Positions 50,018 to 58,993 of a stretch of 64,000 bases of DNA are shown one piece after another. The notes under the pieces are model-generated. The model was given only the letters and a program-made list of their open reading frames with translations. It was not told the DNA's origin and did no database searches. Each line of letters begins with the position of its first letter. Positions within the stretch are counted from its first letter, which is position 1. The translations under genes and the position numbers were made by a program. Source of the DNA: Spirochaetia bacterium 38H-sp (lineage in GTDB: Bacteria > Spirochaetota > Spirochaetia > Winmispirales > Winmispiraceae). The stretch spans positions 496,001-560,000 of the forward strand of contig JBCHKQ010000002.1 in NCBI GenBank assembly GCA_039023545.1, given 5' to 3'.

Positions 50018-53000
50018 ATGGCAGAAAAACGCATGGTGACTATCGATGGTAATACAGCAGCAGCTTACGTTGCTCATGCTACCAACGAGGTCATTGCCAT
50101 CTATCCCATCACACCATCTTCTCCAATGGGAGAATTATTGGATGCATATTCTGCAGCAGGCAGAAAGAACATATGGGGAACCATCCCCTCTGTTGTAGAA
50201 ATGCAGTCAGAGGCAGGTGCAGCTGGTGCAGTACATGGAGCACTCAGCACAGGTGCACTCACTACTACTCTTACAGCTTCACAGGGTCTCCTGCTTATGA
50301 TTCCTAACATGTATAAGATCGCAGGAGAGCTTACACCTACTGTTTTTCATATAGCAGCACGTGCTGTTGCAGCTCAGGCTCTTTCTATTTTCGGAGACCA
50401 CTCCGATGTTATGGCAGCAAGAGCAACGGGATTTGCCTTTCTTGCTTCCAACAATGTTCAGGAAGTTATGGATATGGCTCTCATTTCTCAGGCTGCAACA
50501 CTGGAGTCACGTGTTCCTTTCCTTCATTTCTTTGACGGTTTTCGCGTCTCTCACGAGATACAGAAGGTAGAAGAGATTCCCTATGAGGTAATGAAGGAAA
50601 TGATTCCTCAGGAACTGGTAAATGCTCACAGAGAAAGAGCTCTTGATCCCGAGCATCCAACTATCAAAGGAACAAGCCAGAATCCTGATGTTTTCTTTGC
50701 AGCAAGAGAGACTGTCAACAAGTACTATGAGGCAACACCCGCTATTGTCCAGAAGGTGATGGATAAGTTTGCATCCCTTACCGGCAGACAGTACAAACTC
50801 TTTGACTATGTCGGTGCTCCCGATGCAGAAAGAGTGGTTGTTATCATGGGCTCCGGTGCTGACACAATGGAAGAAACCGTAGAATATCTTGTTGCAAAGG
50901 GAGAGAAAGTAGGTGTTCTTAAAGTAAGGCTCTTTCGCCCATTTAGCTTTAAGGACTTTGTTGATGCTCTCCCATCTACGACCAAGGCAATTGCTGTTCT
51001 TGATAGAACAAAGGAGCCTGGCTCCATAGGAGAACCTCTCTATGAGGATGTAAGAACTGCAATAGGCGAGGTAATGACTGTAGATAAGAGCAAGTTTAAA
51101 ACATATCCTGTAGTTGTAGGCGGACGTTACGGACTTGGCTCCAACGAGTTTACTCCTGGCATGTGTAAAGCTGTTCTTGACAACCTCAAGCAGGATAAGC
51201 CCAAGAACCACTTTACAGTAGGTATCTATGACGACCTCTCTTACACAAGCCTTGAGTGGGACGAAAACTTTACAACAGAGGATGATGATACATTCCGCGC
51301 TGTTTTCTACGGGCTTGGTTCCGACGGTACAGTTGGTGCCAACAAGAACAGTATCAAGATAATAGGTGAAGCAACAGATAACAATGCAATGGGATACTTT
51401 GTTTATGACTCCAAGAAAGCAGGAGCTATGACAGTATCCCACCTTAAGTTTGGTAAGAAACCCATCAAGGGCGCATATCTCATAAACGATGCTCATTTTC
51501 TTGCATGTCATAAGTTTAGCTTTCTTGAGAAATACGATATACTCAGCAAGCTAAAGAAGGGGGGAATATTCCTTCTTGACGCACCTTATGACAAGGACCA
51601 TGTCTGGGACCATCTTCCTGCAGAAGTACAGAAACAGATAATAGAAAAAGAAGCCAAATTCTATATCATCAATGCACAGAGACTGGCAGAAGAAGTAGGT
51701 ATGCCCGGACGTATCAATGTCATAATGCAGACCGCTTTCTTTAAGATCGCAGGCATACTGCCAGAGGATGAGGCCATTGCTCTTATAAAGAAAGCAATAG
51801 AAAAAACATACGGAAAGAAAGGCCCTGAAATTGTTGCAAGCAATATCAAAGCTGTAGATGCAGCATTGGACAACCTTTTCCAGGTTGATTATCCCAAGCA
51901 GGTAACAAGCAATATACATATGAAGCCTGCTGTTCCAGCCGATGCTCCTCAGTTTGTAAAGGAAGTTATAGGAGAAATCATAGCAGGTCGGGGAGAAAAA
52001 ATCCCTGTATCCAAGCTTCCTGATGACGGAACATACCCCGTAGGAACAACCAAGTACGAGAAACGCAATATAGCAGAGAAAATTCCCGTATGGAATCCCG
52101 ATGTATGTATACAGTGTGGTGACTGTTCTGCCGTATGTCCACATGCAGTAATCCGCATGAAGGTATACGAGGAAAAAGAACTTGCCAATGCTCCCGAAAC
52201 ATTTAAGTCCACTGACGCTAAGGGTAAGGACTTTGCAGGACTCAAGTTTACAATACAGGTTGCACCCGAGGATTGTACTGGTTGCGGAGCATGTGTAAAC
52301 ATCTGTCCGGCATATGAGAAGGATGCGGATGGCAACAAAACAGAGCGCAAGGCAATCAACATGGAGTGGCAGGAGCCTCTAAGAGAACAGGAAGTACCCA
52401 ACTGGGAATTCTTCCTCAAGCTGCCCAACATTGACCGCAACAAACTCAACCTCAATACAACAAAAGGCACACAGCTTCTTGAGCCTCTTTTTGAGTTCTC
52501 AGGAGCATGTGCAGGCTGTGGAGAGACACCTTATGTAAAGCTTATGTCCCAGCTCTTTGGTGACAGAGCAATCATAGCAAATGCAACAGGCTGTTCCTCA
52601 ATCTACGGAGGAAACCTACCCACAACACCATATACAACAAGAAGAGACGGACGTGGTCCCGCATGGTCAAACTCACTCTTTGAGGACGCTGCGGAGTTTG
52701 GATTTGGCATGCGCCTTACCGCAGATAAACTCTACGAATATGCAAAAGAACTCGTAGAAAACATGCTGGCCGACAAAGCAGACGTATCTGCAGACCTGCT
52801 TACAAAAATAAAAGACAACAAGCAGGAAACATTTGACGAGATAGAAGCACAAAGACAGTTTGTTGCAGACCTTAAGAAAGCACTTGCCAACAGCAAGCAC
52901 CCCTCAGCAAAAGAACTCCTGGGTGTAGCAGACTATCTGATAAAGAAATCCGTATGGATACTCGGCGGAGACGGTTGGGCATACGACATTGGATACGGCG

Positions 53001-53596
53001 GACTTGATCACGTGTTGGCATCTGGCAGGAACGTAAACGTTCTTGTTATGGACACAGAAGTCTACTCTAACACAGGCGGACAGATGTCCAAAGCCACACC
53101 CATAGGAGCAATAGCCAAGTTTGCTGCCAGCGGAAAACCAATCCGAAAGAAAGACCTGGGGCTCATGGCAATGAGCTACGGCTACGTTTATGTGGCAAAA
53201 GTTGCAATGGGCTACAACAGAATGCAGGTGATAAAAGCAATGCAGGAAGCAGAAGCCTACCCCGGTCCGTCCCTCATCATAGCATACAGCCACTGTGTGG
53301 CACATGGAATCAACATGGCCAAGGGAATGAACCAGCAGAAAGCAGCAGTAGAATCCGGCGTATGGCCACTCTACCGCTACAATCCGCTCCTCTCGGAACA
53401 GGGCAAAAACCCGCTGGTACTCGACTCCAAGGAGCCAAAGCTACCGGTAGAAGACTACATGTACAACGAGATAAGATTCCGCGCACTCAAGCAGATGGAT
53501 CCGGAGAAAGCAAGCCTCTTCTTGGAAGAAGCAAAGAAAAACATAGCACAGCAATACCGCTTTTATAAGCACCTTGCTGACATGCCAACAGAATAA
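50018..53596 (+). CDS. nifJ: Pyruvate:ferredoxin (flavodoxin) oxidoreductase
   Basis: The 1192-residue single-chain enzyme oxidises pyruvate with CoA to acetyl-CoA and CO2 and reduces ferredoxin. All parts are present. The N-terminal pyrimidine-type domain has ATNEVIAIYPITPSSPMGE. A two-cluster ferredoxin insert has CIQCGDCSAVCPH and CTGCGACVNICP. The proximal cluster cysteines are in ACAGCGE. The TPP-binding region has GGDGWAYDIGYGGLDHVLASG and VYSNTGGQ. AGAGG precedes the ATG. Oxygen-sensitive PFOR marks an anaerobe and links pyruvate to the alcohol and acetyl-CoA ends of fermentation. It stands alone, with a terminator right after. Confidence 0.97.
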   Translation: MAEKRMVTIDGNTAAAYVAHATNEVIAIYPITPSSPMGELLDAYSAAGRKNIWGTIPSVVEMQSEAGAAGAVHGALSTGALTTTLTASQGLLLMIPNMYKIAGELTPTVFHIAARAVAAQALSIFGDHSDVMAARATGFAFLASNNVQEVMDMALISQAATLESRVPFLHFFDGFRVSHEIQKVEEIPYEVMKEMIPQELVNAHRERALDPEHPTIKGTSQNPDVFFAARETVNKYYEATPAIVQKVMDKFASLTGRQYKLFDYVGAPDAERVVVIMGSGADTMEETVEYLVAKGEKVGVLKVRLFRPFSFKDFVDALPSTTKAIAVLDRTKEPGSIGEPLYEDVRTAIGEVMTVDKSKFKTYPVVVGGRYGLGSNEFTPGMCKAVLDNLKQDKPKNHFTVGIYDDLSYTSLEWDENFTTEDDDTFRAVFYGLGSDGTVGANKNSIKIIGEATDNNAMGYFVYDSKKAGAMTVSHLKFGKKPIKGAYLINDAHFLACHKFSFLEKYDILSKLKKGGIFLLDAPYDKDHVWDHLPAEVQKQIIEKEAKFYIINAQRLAEEVGMPGRINVIMQTAFFKIAGILPEDEAIALIKKAIEKTYGKKGPEIVASNIKAVDAALDNLFQVDYPKQVTSNIHMKPAVPADAPQFVKEVIGEIIAGRGEKIPVSKLPDDGTYPVGTTKYEKRNIAEKIPVWNPDVCIQCGDCSAVCPHAVIRMKVYEEKELANAPETFKSTDAKGKDFAGLKFTIQVAPEDCTGCGACVNICPAYEKDADGNKTERKAINMEWQEPLREQEVPNWEFFLKLPNIDRNKLNLNTTKGTQLLEPLFEFSGACAGCGETPYVKLMSQLFGDRAIIANATGCSSIYGGNLPTTPYTTRRDGRGPAWSNSLFEDAAEFGFGMRLTADKLYEYAKELVENMLADKADVSADLLTKIKDNKQETFDEIEAQRQFVADLKKALANSKHPSAKELLGVADYLIKKSVWILGGDGWAYDIGYGGLDHVLASGRNVNVLVMDTEVYSNTGGQMSKATPIGAIAKFAASGKPIRKKDLGLMAMSYGYVYVAKVAMGYNRMQVIKAMQEAEAYPGPSLIIAYSHCVAHGINMAKGMNQQKAAVESGVWPLYRYNPLLSEQGKNPLVLDSKEPKLPVEDYMYNEIRFRALKQMDPEKASLFLEEAKKNIAQQYRFYKHLADMPTE

Positions 53597-53605
53597 AAAA
53601 TAATA

Positions 53606-53644
53606 ATACCGAACGCCCACCCCTCTCGGGGTGGGCTTTTTTTT
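53606..53644 (+). terminator. PFOR terminator carrying an ATACCGAACG box (repeat-family copy 22)
   Basis: ATACCGAACG, then GCCCACCCC-TCTC-GGGGTGGGC (53615-53623 with 53628-53636), then eight T. A strong intrinsic terminator with the repeat family's 5' box and no mini-hairpin. Confidence 0.93.
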
Positions 53645-53676
53645 GTAGCCATGATAAAATAAGCACAGGAGGAAAC

Positions 53677-54189
53677 ATGGAAAAAGAATACAAGAGAATA
53701 GCCCCCAAAGACATAAAGCAAGACCCCTTTACACTTATATCAAAAACATGGTTTCTTCTCACAGCTGCTACAGAAACAGGCTACAACACAATGACATGCT
53801 CTTGGGGAGCTCTGGGACACCTATGGCATAAAGACATCTGCATAGTATATGTAAGACCCACACGATTTACATATGAGTTTATGCAAAAAGCAGATTACTT
53901 TACCCTTAGCTTTCTACCAGAAAAACACAGAAAAATACTACAATACTGCGGAAGCCATTCAGGAAGAAACACCGATAAAATAAAGGACACCGGCCTTAAT
54001 CCCATAGAAACAGAAAAGTCCATAGCCTTTAAAGAAGCAGACCTTATAATAGAAGCACAAAAAATGGCACATCAGATTATCAGCCCCAAAAGCTTTGACA
54101 TACCAGAGGAGATAGAACCTCTATATCCAGAAAAAGACTATCATATGATGTATACAGGAAAGATAACAAACATCTGGCAAAAAAAATAG
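53677..54189 (+). CDS. Flavin reductase-like FMN-binding split-barrel protein
   Basis: The 170-residue cytoplasmic protein matches the flavin reductase-like/flavoredoxin family: LLTAATETGYNTMTCSWGALGHLWHKDICIVYVRPTRFTYEFM, then FTLSFLPEKHRKILQYCGSHSGRNTDK. It binds FMN and probably carries electrons or reduces flavin with ferredoxin or NAD(P)H. Its place 80 bp after PFOR is suggestive, but a terminator separates them. AGGAGGAAAC precedes the ATG. Confidence 0.85.
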   Translation: MEKEYKRIAPKDIKQDPFTLISKTWFLLTAATETGYNTMTCSWGALGHLWHKDICIVYVRPTRFTYEFMQKADYFTLSFLPEKHRKILQYCGSHSGRNTDKIKDTGLNPIETEKSIAFKEADLIIEAQKMAHQIISPKSFDIPEEIEPLYPEKDYHMMYTGKITNIWQKK

Positions 54190-54214
54190 GCTGTCCAACA
54201 TATCCCGGACAGCC
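54189..54214 (+). terminator. Weak hairpin after the flavin reductase-like gene
   Basis: GGCTGTCC pairs with GGACAGCC (10-base loop), overlapping the stop codon; no T tract follows, so termination is doubtful. The remaining 265 bp to the PilZ gene are AT-rich, and I see only a TATAAT at 54444-54449. Confidence 0.4.
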
Positions 54215-54479
54215 TTAGAACACACGCCGCAGGAGCAACGCTCCCAGAAAACAATAAGCAAATAACATGCCAAAAATCGCAGCTTATATTTACATTTGAG
54301 ACAATATTTTAGACATGTCATAAAATAAAGACACAAAGCAATGTATCATTATTATACATCTGGCATCTGATCATTGTATCAAAAAAATCGGATAAAAATT
54401 CATATTTTTTTTACAAAAAGCAGGAAAAATTTAAAAAATCCATTATAATAAAATAGAAAAACGTAAGGGAGCTTCTATC

Positions 54480-54824
54480 ATGGAAGAAAGAAGAAAAACA
54501 CAACGATTCACAGTTACAAGACTTGCCAGTGTATCACCAATGGAAGAAGAACACTTTGACAGACTCAAGGTTACGGACATAAGCACCGGCGGGATGCGCT
54601 TTATAAGCAAAAAAGAATTTGCAAAAGGAGCAACAATCTTTTTTGCTGTAGAAGTAGAAACAGACGATGGTATTGTTCCTATACAAGGAGAAGGAAGAGT
54701 AATTCATGCAGAAAAAAACAACAATGATTTTTTAATTGGCATAGAATTTACCTATCTTCCTGACCTCGAAAATGAAAAGCTGCAAGAACTCTTACTGCTT
54801 GAAAAATTCGAAGCAAGCAAATAG
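54480..54824 (+). CDS. PilZ-domain protein
   Basis: The 114-residue single-domain protein has the c-di-GMP-binding elements of PilZ: the RRKTQRF motif (RxxxR form) at residues 4-10 and DISTGGMRF (D-x-S-x-x-G) near 35. It would act as a c-di-GMP receptor, for motility or envelope control. The GGDEF enzyme encoded 2 kb away could supply the signal. AAGGGAG precedes the ATG. It is a monocistronic gene with its own terminator. Confidence 0.9.
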   Translation: MEERRKTQRFTVTRLASVSPMEEEHFDRLKVTDISTGGMRFISKKEFAKGATIFFAVEVETDDGIVPIQGEGRVIHAEKNNNDFLIGIEFTYLPDLENEKLQELLLLEKFEASK

Positions 54825-54829
54825 CATGT

Positions 54830-54853
54830 AGCCCCATAAGGGGCTTTTTTTTT
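54830..54853 (+). terminator. Terminator of the PilZ gene
   Basis: AGCCCC-ATAA-GGGGCT followed by nine T, six bases after the stop codon. Confidence 0.93.
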
Positions 54854-54909
54854 GCCCCAAACTGCTTTACAAAAAATATATTTTATGCAAAATACAAAAA
54901 GAGGAAGTC

Positions 54910-55560
54910 ATGAAATATAAAATATCAGCATCCATACTCAACGCCAATTTTCTGAGACTTGGACAGGAAATATCGGAAATAAAAGACTACATTGATGAGA
55001 TACATCTTGACATAATGGACGGACACTATGTTGATAACATATCCTTTGGCCCGGATATAATATCTCTTATAAGGAAAGAATTTTCAGACATTACATTGGA
55101 TACCCATCTTATGATATGTAATCCGGATAAGTACTGGCATACATTCATAGAAGCGGGAGCGGATATCCTGGTATTTCATAAGGAAGCAACACAGAAAGCA
55201 TACCATATTCTGGAAAAAATAAAAAAAAGCGGAAAACTAGCAGGGATATCCCTTAATCCAGCTACGGACATAAACCAGATAGAGCCACTTGTAGATGTGA
55301 TAGACAGGGTTCTTATCATGACAGTAGAACCCGGTTTTGGAGGGCAGAGCTTTATAAAACCCATGTTAAAAAAGATAGAAAAAGCAAGAAAGATACTGGG
55401 AGACAATATTGATATAGAAGTAGACGGAGGAATCAACAATAATACTGTAAAAGATGCTCAGAAAGCAGGAGCCAACACATTCGTTGTCGGCTCCCATATC
55501 TTTAAATCTTCAGATAAAATAGCAGAAATAGAAAAACTAAGAGAGATTTTAGAGCACTAA
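54910..55560 (+). CDS. rpe: Ribulose-phosphate 3-epimerase
   Basis: The TIM-barrel enzyme of 216 residues interconverts ribulose-5-phosphate and xylulose-5-phosphate. Motifs: ISASILNANFLRLGQEI with substrate Ser, IHLDIMDGHYVDNISFGP (metal His and Asp), THLMI, MTVEPGFGGQSF, and EVDGGINNNT with the last catalytic Asp. AGAGGAAG precedes the ATG. Its stop codon directly abuts the stop of the convergent rpiA, so the two pentose-phosphate enzymes meet tail to tail with no spacer or terminator. It supports use of xylose from xylan. Confidence 0.95.
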   Translation: MKYKISASILNANFLRLGQEISEIKDYIDEIHLDIMDGHYVDNISFGPDIISLIRKEFSDITLDTHLMICNPDKYWHTFIEAGADILVFHKEATQKAYHILEKIKKSGKLAGISLNPATDINQIEPLVDVIDRVLIMTVEPGFGGQSFIKPMLKKIEKARKILGDNIDIEVDGGINNNTVKDAQKAGANTFVVGSHIFKSSDKIAEIEKLREILEH

Positions 55561-56265
55561 TCAATCAGAAAGATGTTCTATTGCACCATCACTCTTTGCA
55601 ACAAGAACAATAGGCCGTACCAAAGAAAAAAAGCCATTCTCGTACACTCCCGGTATGGAGTTTATAAGTCTCTCCATATCAGGACCATCAACAGGAGTCT
55701 TAAAAAGAACATCAAAGATGATATTCCCATTGTCCGTTATAACTGGACCACATTTTCCCGTACCGACCCTTATTGTAAAATCAGCTCTCATTGATTTTAA
55801 CCGTCTTGCAACTACAGCTCTAGCAACAGGAACAACCTCTACAGGAACAGGAAAACCTGTGCCTATGGAAGGAACAAGCTTGCTCTCATCAACTACTACA
55901 ACAAATTTATCCGCATTATAAGCAACAAGCTTTTCCATAAAAAGTGCAGCCCCTCCCCCCTTAACAAGAGAAAGGCAAGAAGAAACCTCATCCGCACCAT
56001 CAATTGCAACATCCACATGCCCGTTTATATCATTGCTGTTTAATGAGCGCAGAGGGATTCCCAGTCTCTCCGCCTCTATCTCTGTCTCTAAGCTTGTAGT
56101 AACGGCAAGAATATTCTTTAGTTTGCCTGACTTAAGATGCTCTGCAACTCGTCTTATAGCCCATATAGCAGTAGAACCAGTACCCAGACCTATTTTTTGT
56201 CCGCTTTTTACAAATTTATCCACTGCTTCATAGGCAACAATTTTTTTTAACTCATCCTTGGTCAT
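55561..56265 (-). CDS. rpiA: Ribose-5-phosphate isomerase A
   Basis: The 234-residue enzyme interconverts ribose-5-phosphate and ribulose-5-phosphate. Family signature segments are GLGTGSTAIWAIRRV, DVAIDGADEVSSCLSLVKGGGAAL (catalytic Asp, Glu, Lys), VVDESKLV and the C-terminal DNGNIIFDV. The start at MTKDELKK has GGAGAAGAG before it; the frame continues 20 residues upstream without family match. Convergent with rpe with zero intergenic bases. Confidence 0.95.
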   Translation of the reverse strand: MTKDELKKIVAYEAVDKFVKSGQKIGLGTGSTAIWAIRRVAEHLKSGKLKNILAVTTSLETEIEAERLGIPLRSLNSNDINGHVDVAIDGADEVSSCLSLVKGGGAALFMEKLVAYNADKFVVVVDESKLVPSIGTGFPVPVEVVPVARAVVARRLKSMRADFTIRVGTGKCGPVITDNGNIIFDVLFKTPVDGPDMERLINSIPGVYENGFFSLVRPIVLVAKSDGAIEHLSD

Positions 56266-56334
56266 GCTCTTCTCCGTAGAAATAAACTGTGGGGATACAA
56301 TAACACAAAAAAATACAATATACAATATTTATGG

Positions 56335-58005
56335 TTAATCATAATAAGAAACTACTTTATTTCTTCCCTTATGCTTTGCCATATAAAGAGCCTTATCTGC
56401 GGCCTTTATAAGAGAATCAAGAGAGTTTATGTTTCCCGACAACGAAGCAACACCTATGCTTACTGTAAAATCAACACTCATTTTGTCTATATTTATAGAA
56501 AGAAGTTCTATTTTTTCTCTTATTCTGTTGGCAATGGCAAGGGCATCATCCTGGTCAGTATAAGGCAATAAGATGGCAAACTCCTCTCCTCCTATACGAG
56601 CAGCTATATCCGTTTTCCTAAGGAGAGAAGACAATGCAGATGAAAATCCGACCAGAGCCGTATCTCCTACAGCATGGCCATAGTTATCATTGATATTTTT
56701 AAAATGATCCAAATCAAGAATCATAAAACTGACAGGCGCACCCAATGCAATACATCTGTCAATCACAGGCCCTGCAGTATTAAAAAAATATCTTCTATTA
56801 TAAAGGCCTGTTAAATCATCAACTATGCTTTGAAGACGAAAATTATTAAAATGATCAACAATGCCTAGCGTAATAACAAATACCAAGAGTATTATACCTA
56901 TCTCCTTGGTATGTAGTGTAAGCACATTACTTGGCATAAGGCCAAATCCTCTCAGGGCAAAAACAGCTATACCAACTATAAAAAATACAAACCCCGTGAG
57001 TGCAAATCCCCCTGCCCTATCCCCAGCAGCTATGGAAGAAACCATAGAAATAAGATTGGGAACAACAAACAGAACACCGAGAATGGCAAATAGAATAAGT
57101 GATAAAGAAACAGGCAAAAAAAGCAAAGAGACAATCGTAAAAAATCCCCATCCGTAAACAACATAATACAGATACCTTAGCATCAGTCTGAGCCTGCCCG
57201 GAGAAAGGAAATCATACATAAAAGAAGAAAAAGCCATGAGGCCTATGGTACCTGAAATTATATAAAAATAATATTTCCAGGAAGTAGTCTCGGGAGACAG
57301 AAGTATAAATAAAAAACCATCCTGAATGCTGTTAAAAACAAAGGCACAGATAATAAAAATATTAAAAAAGACAAAATGCCTTAACTTATAGTTGGCATAA
57401 AAAATAATAATTATTACAAATAAAAGGAGCAGAAGCCCCATATACATACCATAGACCAAATTTATCCTTGCGGAATAATCAAAAAGTATATTTTCTCTCC
57501 ATAGATATAAAGGAAATCTGAGAGTACCTCTGGTTTTTATCTTGAGATAAACTGTGTAATGCCCTGTAGGCAGTACCCCAAGCGAAAAAACAGGATTTCT
57601 ATACTGATATGTACGGTTTCTAAAAGGCTTTCTATCACTAATATAATCAAAATCTATAACTTTATCTTTGGAGATAAGATACATTGATACAAAATCAAGC
57701 AAAGGATAATCCACTTCCAAAAGCCATTTTCTATCGAAAGATGCTTTGGTATCTATATCAATCTTTAACCAAATATAAGAATCATTAAACCCATATGAGC
57801 TTTTATCCGCATAGGTAAAATCAATATATCTGTTTTTTTCACCATCTATTATATCATAAATAGAAAGGTCCTTATCACCCGCAAAGTACATTTGAATGCT
57901 ATTATAAGGTATGCCAATCTTCTCTTGGGAAGACAAGACAATGGGCTCTGCAAACAGAGTATAGCAGAAAATAGTGCTTATAAGAAATATTAATTTTTTA
58001 TGCAT
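56335..58005 (-). CDS. 7TMR-DISM diguanylate cyclase (GGDEF)
   Basis: The 556-residue membrane protein has a signal peptide (about 1-18), then a periplasmic beta-sandwich 7TMR-DISM extracellular domain (about 25-165, YIDFTYADKSSYGFNDSYIWLKI), which often binds carbohydrate-like ligands. Seven membrane helices (about 170-370) and a C-terminal GGDEF domain (about 395-556) follow. The active site reads RIGGEEFAIL, and an RxxD inhibitory site (RKTD) lies five residues before it, so the enzyme should make c-di-GMP with product inhibition. The start at 58005 begins the signal peptide; 58011 is an alternative. The PilZ protein nearby is a possible receiver. Confidence 0.9.
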   Translation of the reverse strand: MHKKLIFLISTIFCYTLFAEPIVLSSQEKIGIPYNSIQMYFAGDKDLSIYDIIDGEKNRYIDFTYADKSSYGFNDSYIWLKIDIDTKASFDRKWLLEVDYPLLDFVSMYLISKDKVIDFDYISDRKPFRNRTYQYRNPVFSLGVLPTGHYTVYLKIKTRGTLRFPLYLWRENILFDYSARINLVYGMYMGLLLLLFVIIIIFYANYKLRHFVFFNIFIICAFVFNSIQDGFLFILLSPETTSWKYYFYIISGTIGLMAFSSFMYDFLSPGRLRLMLRYLYYVVYGWGFFTIVSLLFLPVSLSLILFAILGVLFVVPNLISMVSSIAAGDRAGGFALTGFVFFIVGIAVFALRGFGLMPSNVLTLHTKEIGIILLVFVITLGIVDHFNNFRLQSIVDDLTGLYNRRYFFNTAGPVIDRCIALGAPVSFMILDLDHFKNINDNYGHAVGDTALVGFSSALSSLLRKTDIAARIGGEEFAILLPYTDQDDALAIANRIREKIELLSINIDKMSVDFTVSIGVASLSGNINSLDSLIKAADKALYMAKHKGRNKVVSYYD

Positions 58006-58156
58006 AGCCATAATCCCAAGTAGATTGTTTTTCTGTAAAACTATAACCCATATTATTGCAAAACACAATAAAATCTTATAAGTGATAAGTTAATTTGCTT
58101 GCACAGCATAGATATTTTCTCTACTATTTATATTTTTATGAGTGAGGTTTGTTTAT

Positions 58157-58933
58157 ATGTCTGTCTCTTTGATACTTGATTATTCTGGCACTGTATGTAC
58201 AGAAGCCCCGAGACTTGCAATCCCGGAAAATCTGGACAAGGCCTTACAATCCTCTGGGCTAAAGACAATGGGCATGGATGTTTTTGCATACTGGAATAAG
58301 GTCGTATTGCCATACTGGGATATTGCAAAAAAAGGAGAAATAAGTTTGCTGGAATGTATAGAAAGAGCTGCAATCCACAGAATATCAGGCGGATACACCA
58401 TTTCTGCAAAAAAGTTTGTAAAGATTTTTATGTCTATGCTGTATCCGCATATGCTATGGGAAAAAGCAATCCGGTCTTTTATAGAAAACTCAATACGCAT
58501 TGTAATAGCTACAGAGCACTATAAAGAAGCAGCAGAAGCTATAGAAAGCTATCTGATAGAACGCAACATCATATCCGCCATATATCCGCATAAAGCTCCA
58601 TGTACTATAGTATGCTCGTCAAACATAGGAGAGGCAAAGGACTCTGGAGTATTCTGGGATGCAGTAAAGGATGCTGCAGAAGGAGCAGAACGCCTTATAT
58701 ATGTTGATGATTTTAACCTCAATGAAGCAGAATTTTTATCAGGAAAGGATATAGATAAGAAAACACATCTGGAAAAGATGTTAAAAAACAGCAGCCGGTT
58801 TCTTACCATAATGGGAGCAAAAGAGATAGATATTTTCCCTTTTGTTTTGGAAAATATTTTTGCAGATAAAGGAGAGCTGGAAAAAGAACTTGCGACAAAG
58901 ATAAGGCAAATAGAAAATGCAGTATATGTGTGA
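58157..58933 (+). CDS. HAD-like protein with altered motif I
   Basis: The 258-residue protein shows a HAD-like N terminus, SLILDYSGTVC, in which the second Asp of DxDGT is Ser. A helical cap region follows, then RIVIATEHYKEAAEA in the motif II position and RLIYVDDFNLNEAEF in the motif IV position. Loss of the second Asp is seen in haloacid dehalogenases and some non-phosphatase members, so simple phosphatase activity is doubtful. ATG at 58157 with GAGG nine bases before; a GTG at 58142 is possible. No functional context is apparent. Confidence 0.6.
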   Translation: MSVSLILDYSGTVCTEAPRLAIPENLDKALQSSGLKTMGMDVFAYWNKVVLPYWDIAKKGEISLLECIERAAIHRISGGYTISAKKFVKIFMSMLYPHMLWEKAIRSFIENSIRIVIATEHYKEAAEAIESYLIERNIISAIYPHKAPCTIVCSSNIGEAKDSGVFWDAVKDAAEGAERLIYVDDFNLNEAEFLSGKDIDKKTHLEKMLKNSSRFLTIMGAKEIDIFPFVLENIFADKGELEKELATKIRQIENAVYV

Positions 58934-58993
58934 TATCGTGATAAGCTCAAATTAATGCTTGTATTTCCGATACTTGTATAAAGGTGTGGTTGT

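Noticed and set aside
50507-51511. 334-residue open frame opposite the PFOR gene
   Set aside because: A Cys-rich antisense shadow of a confident, fully conserved gene.
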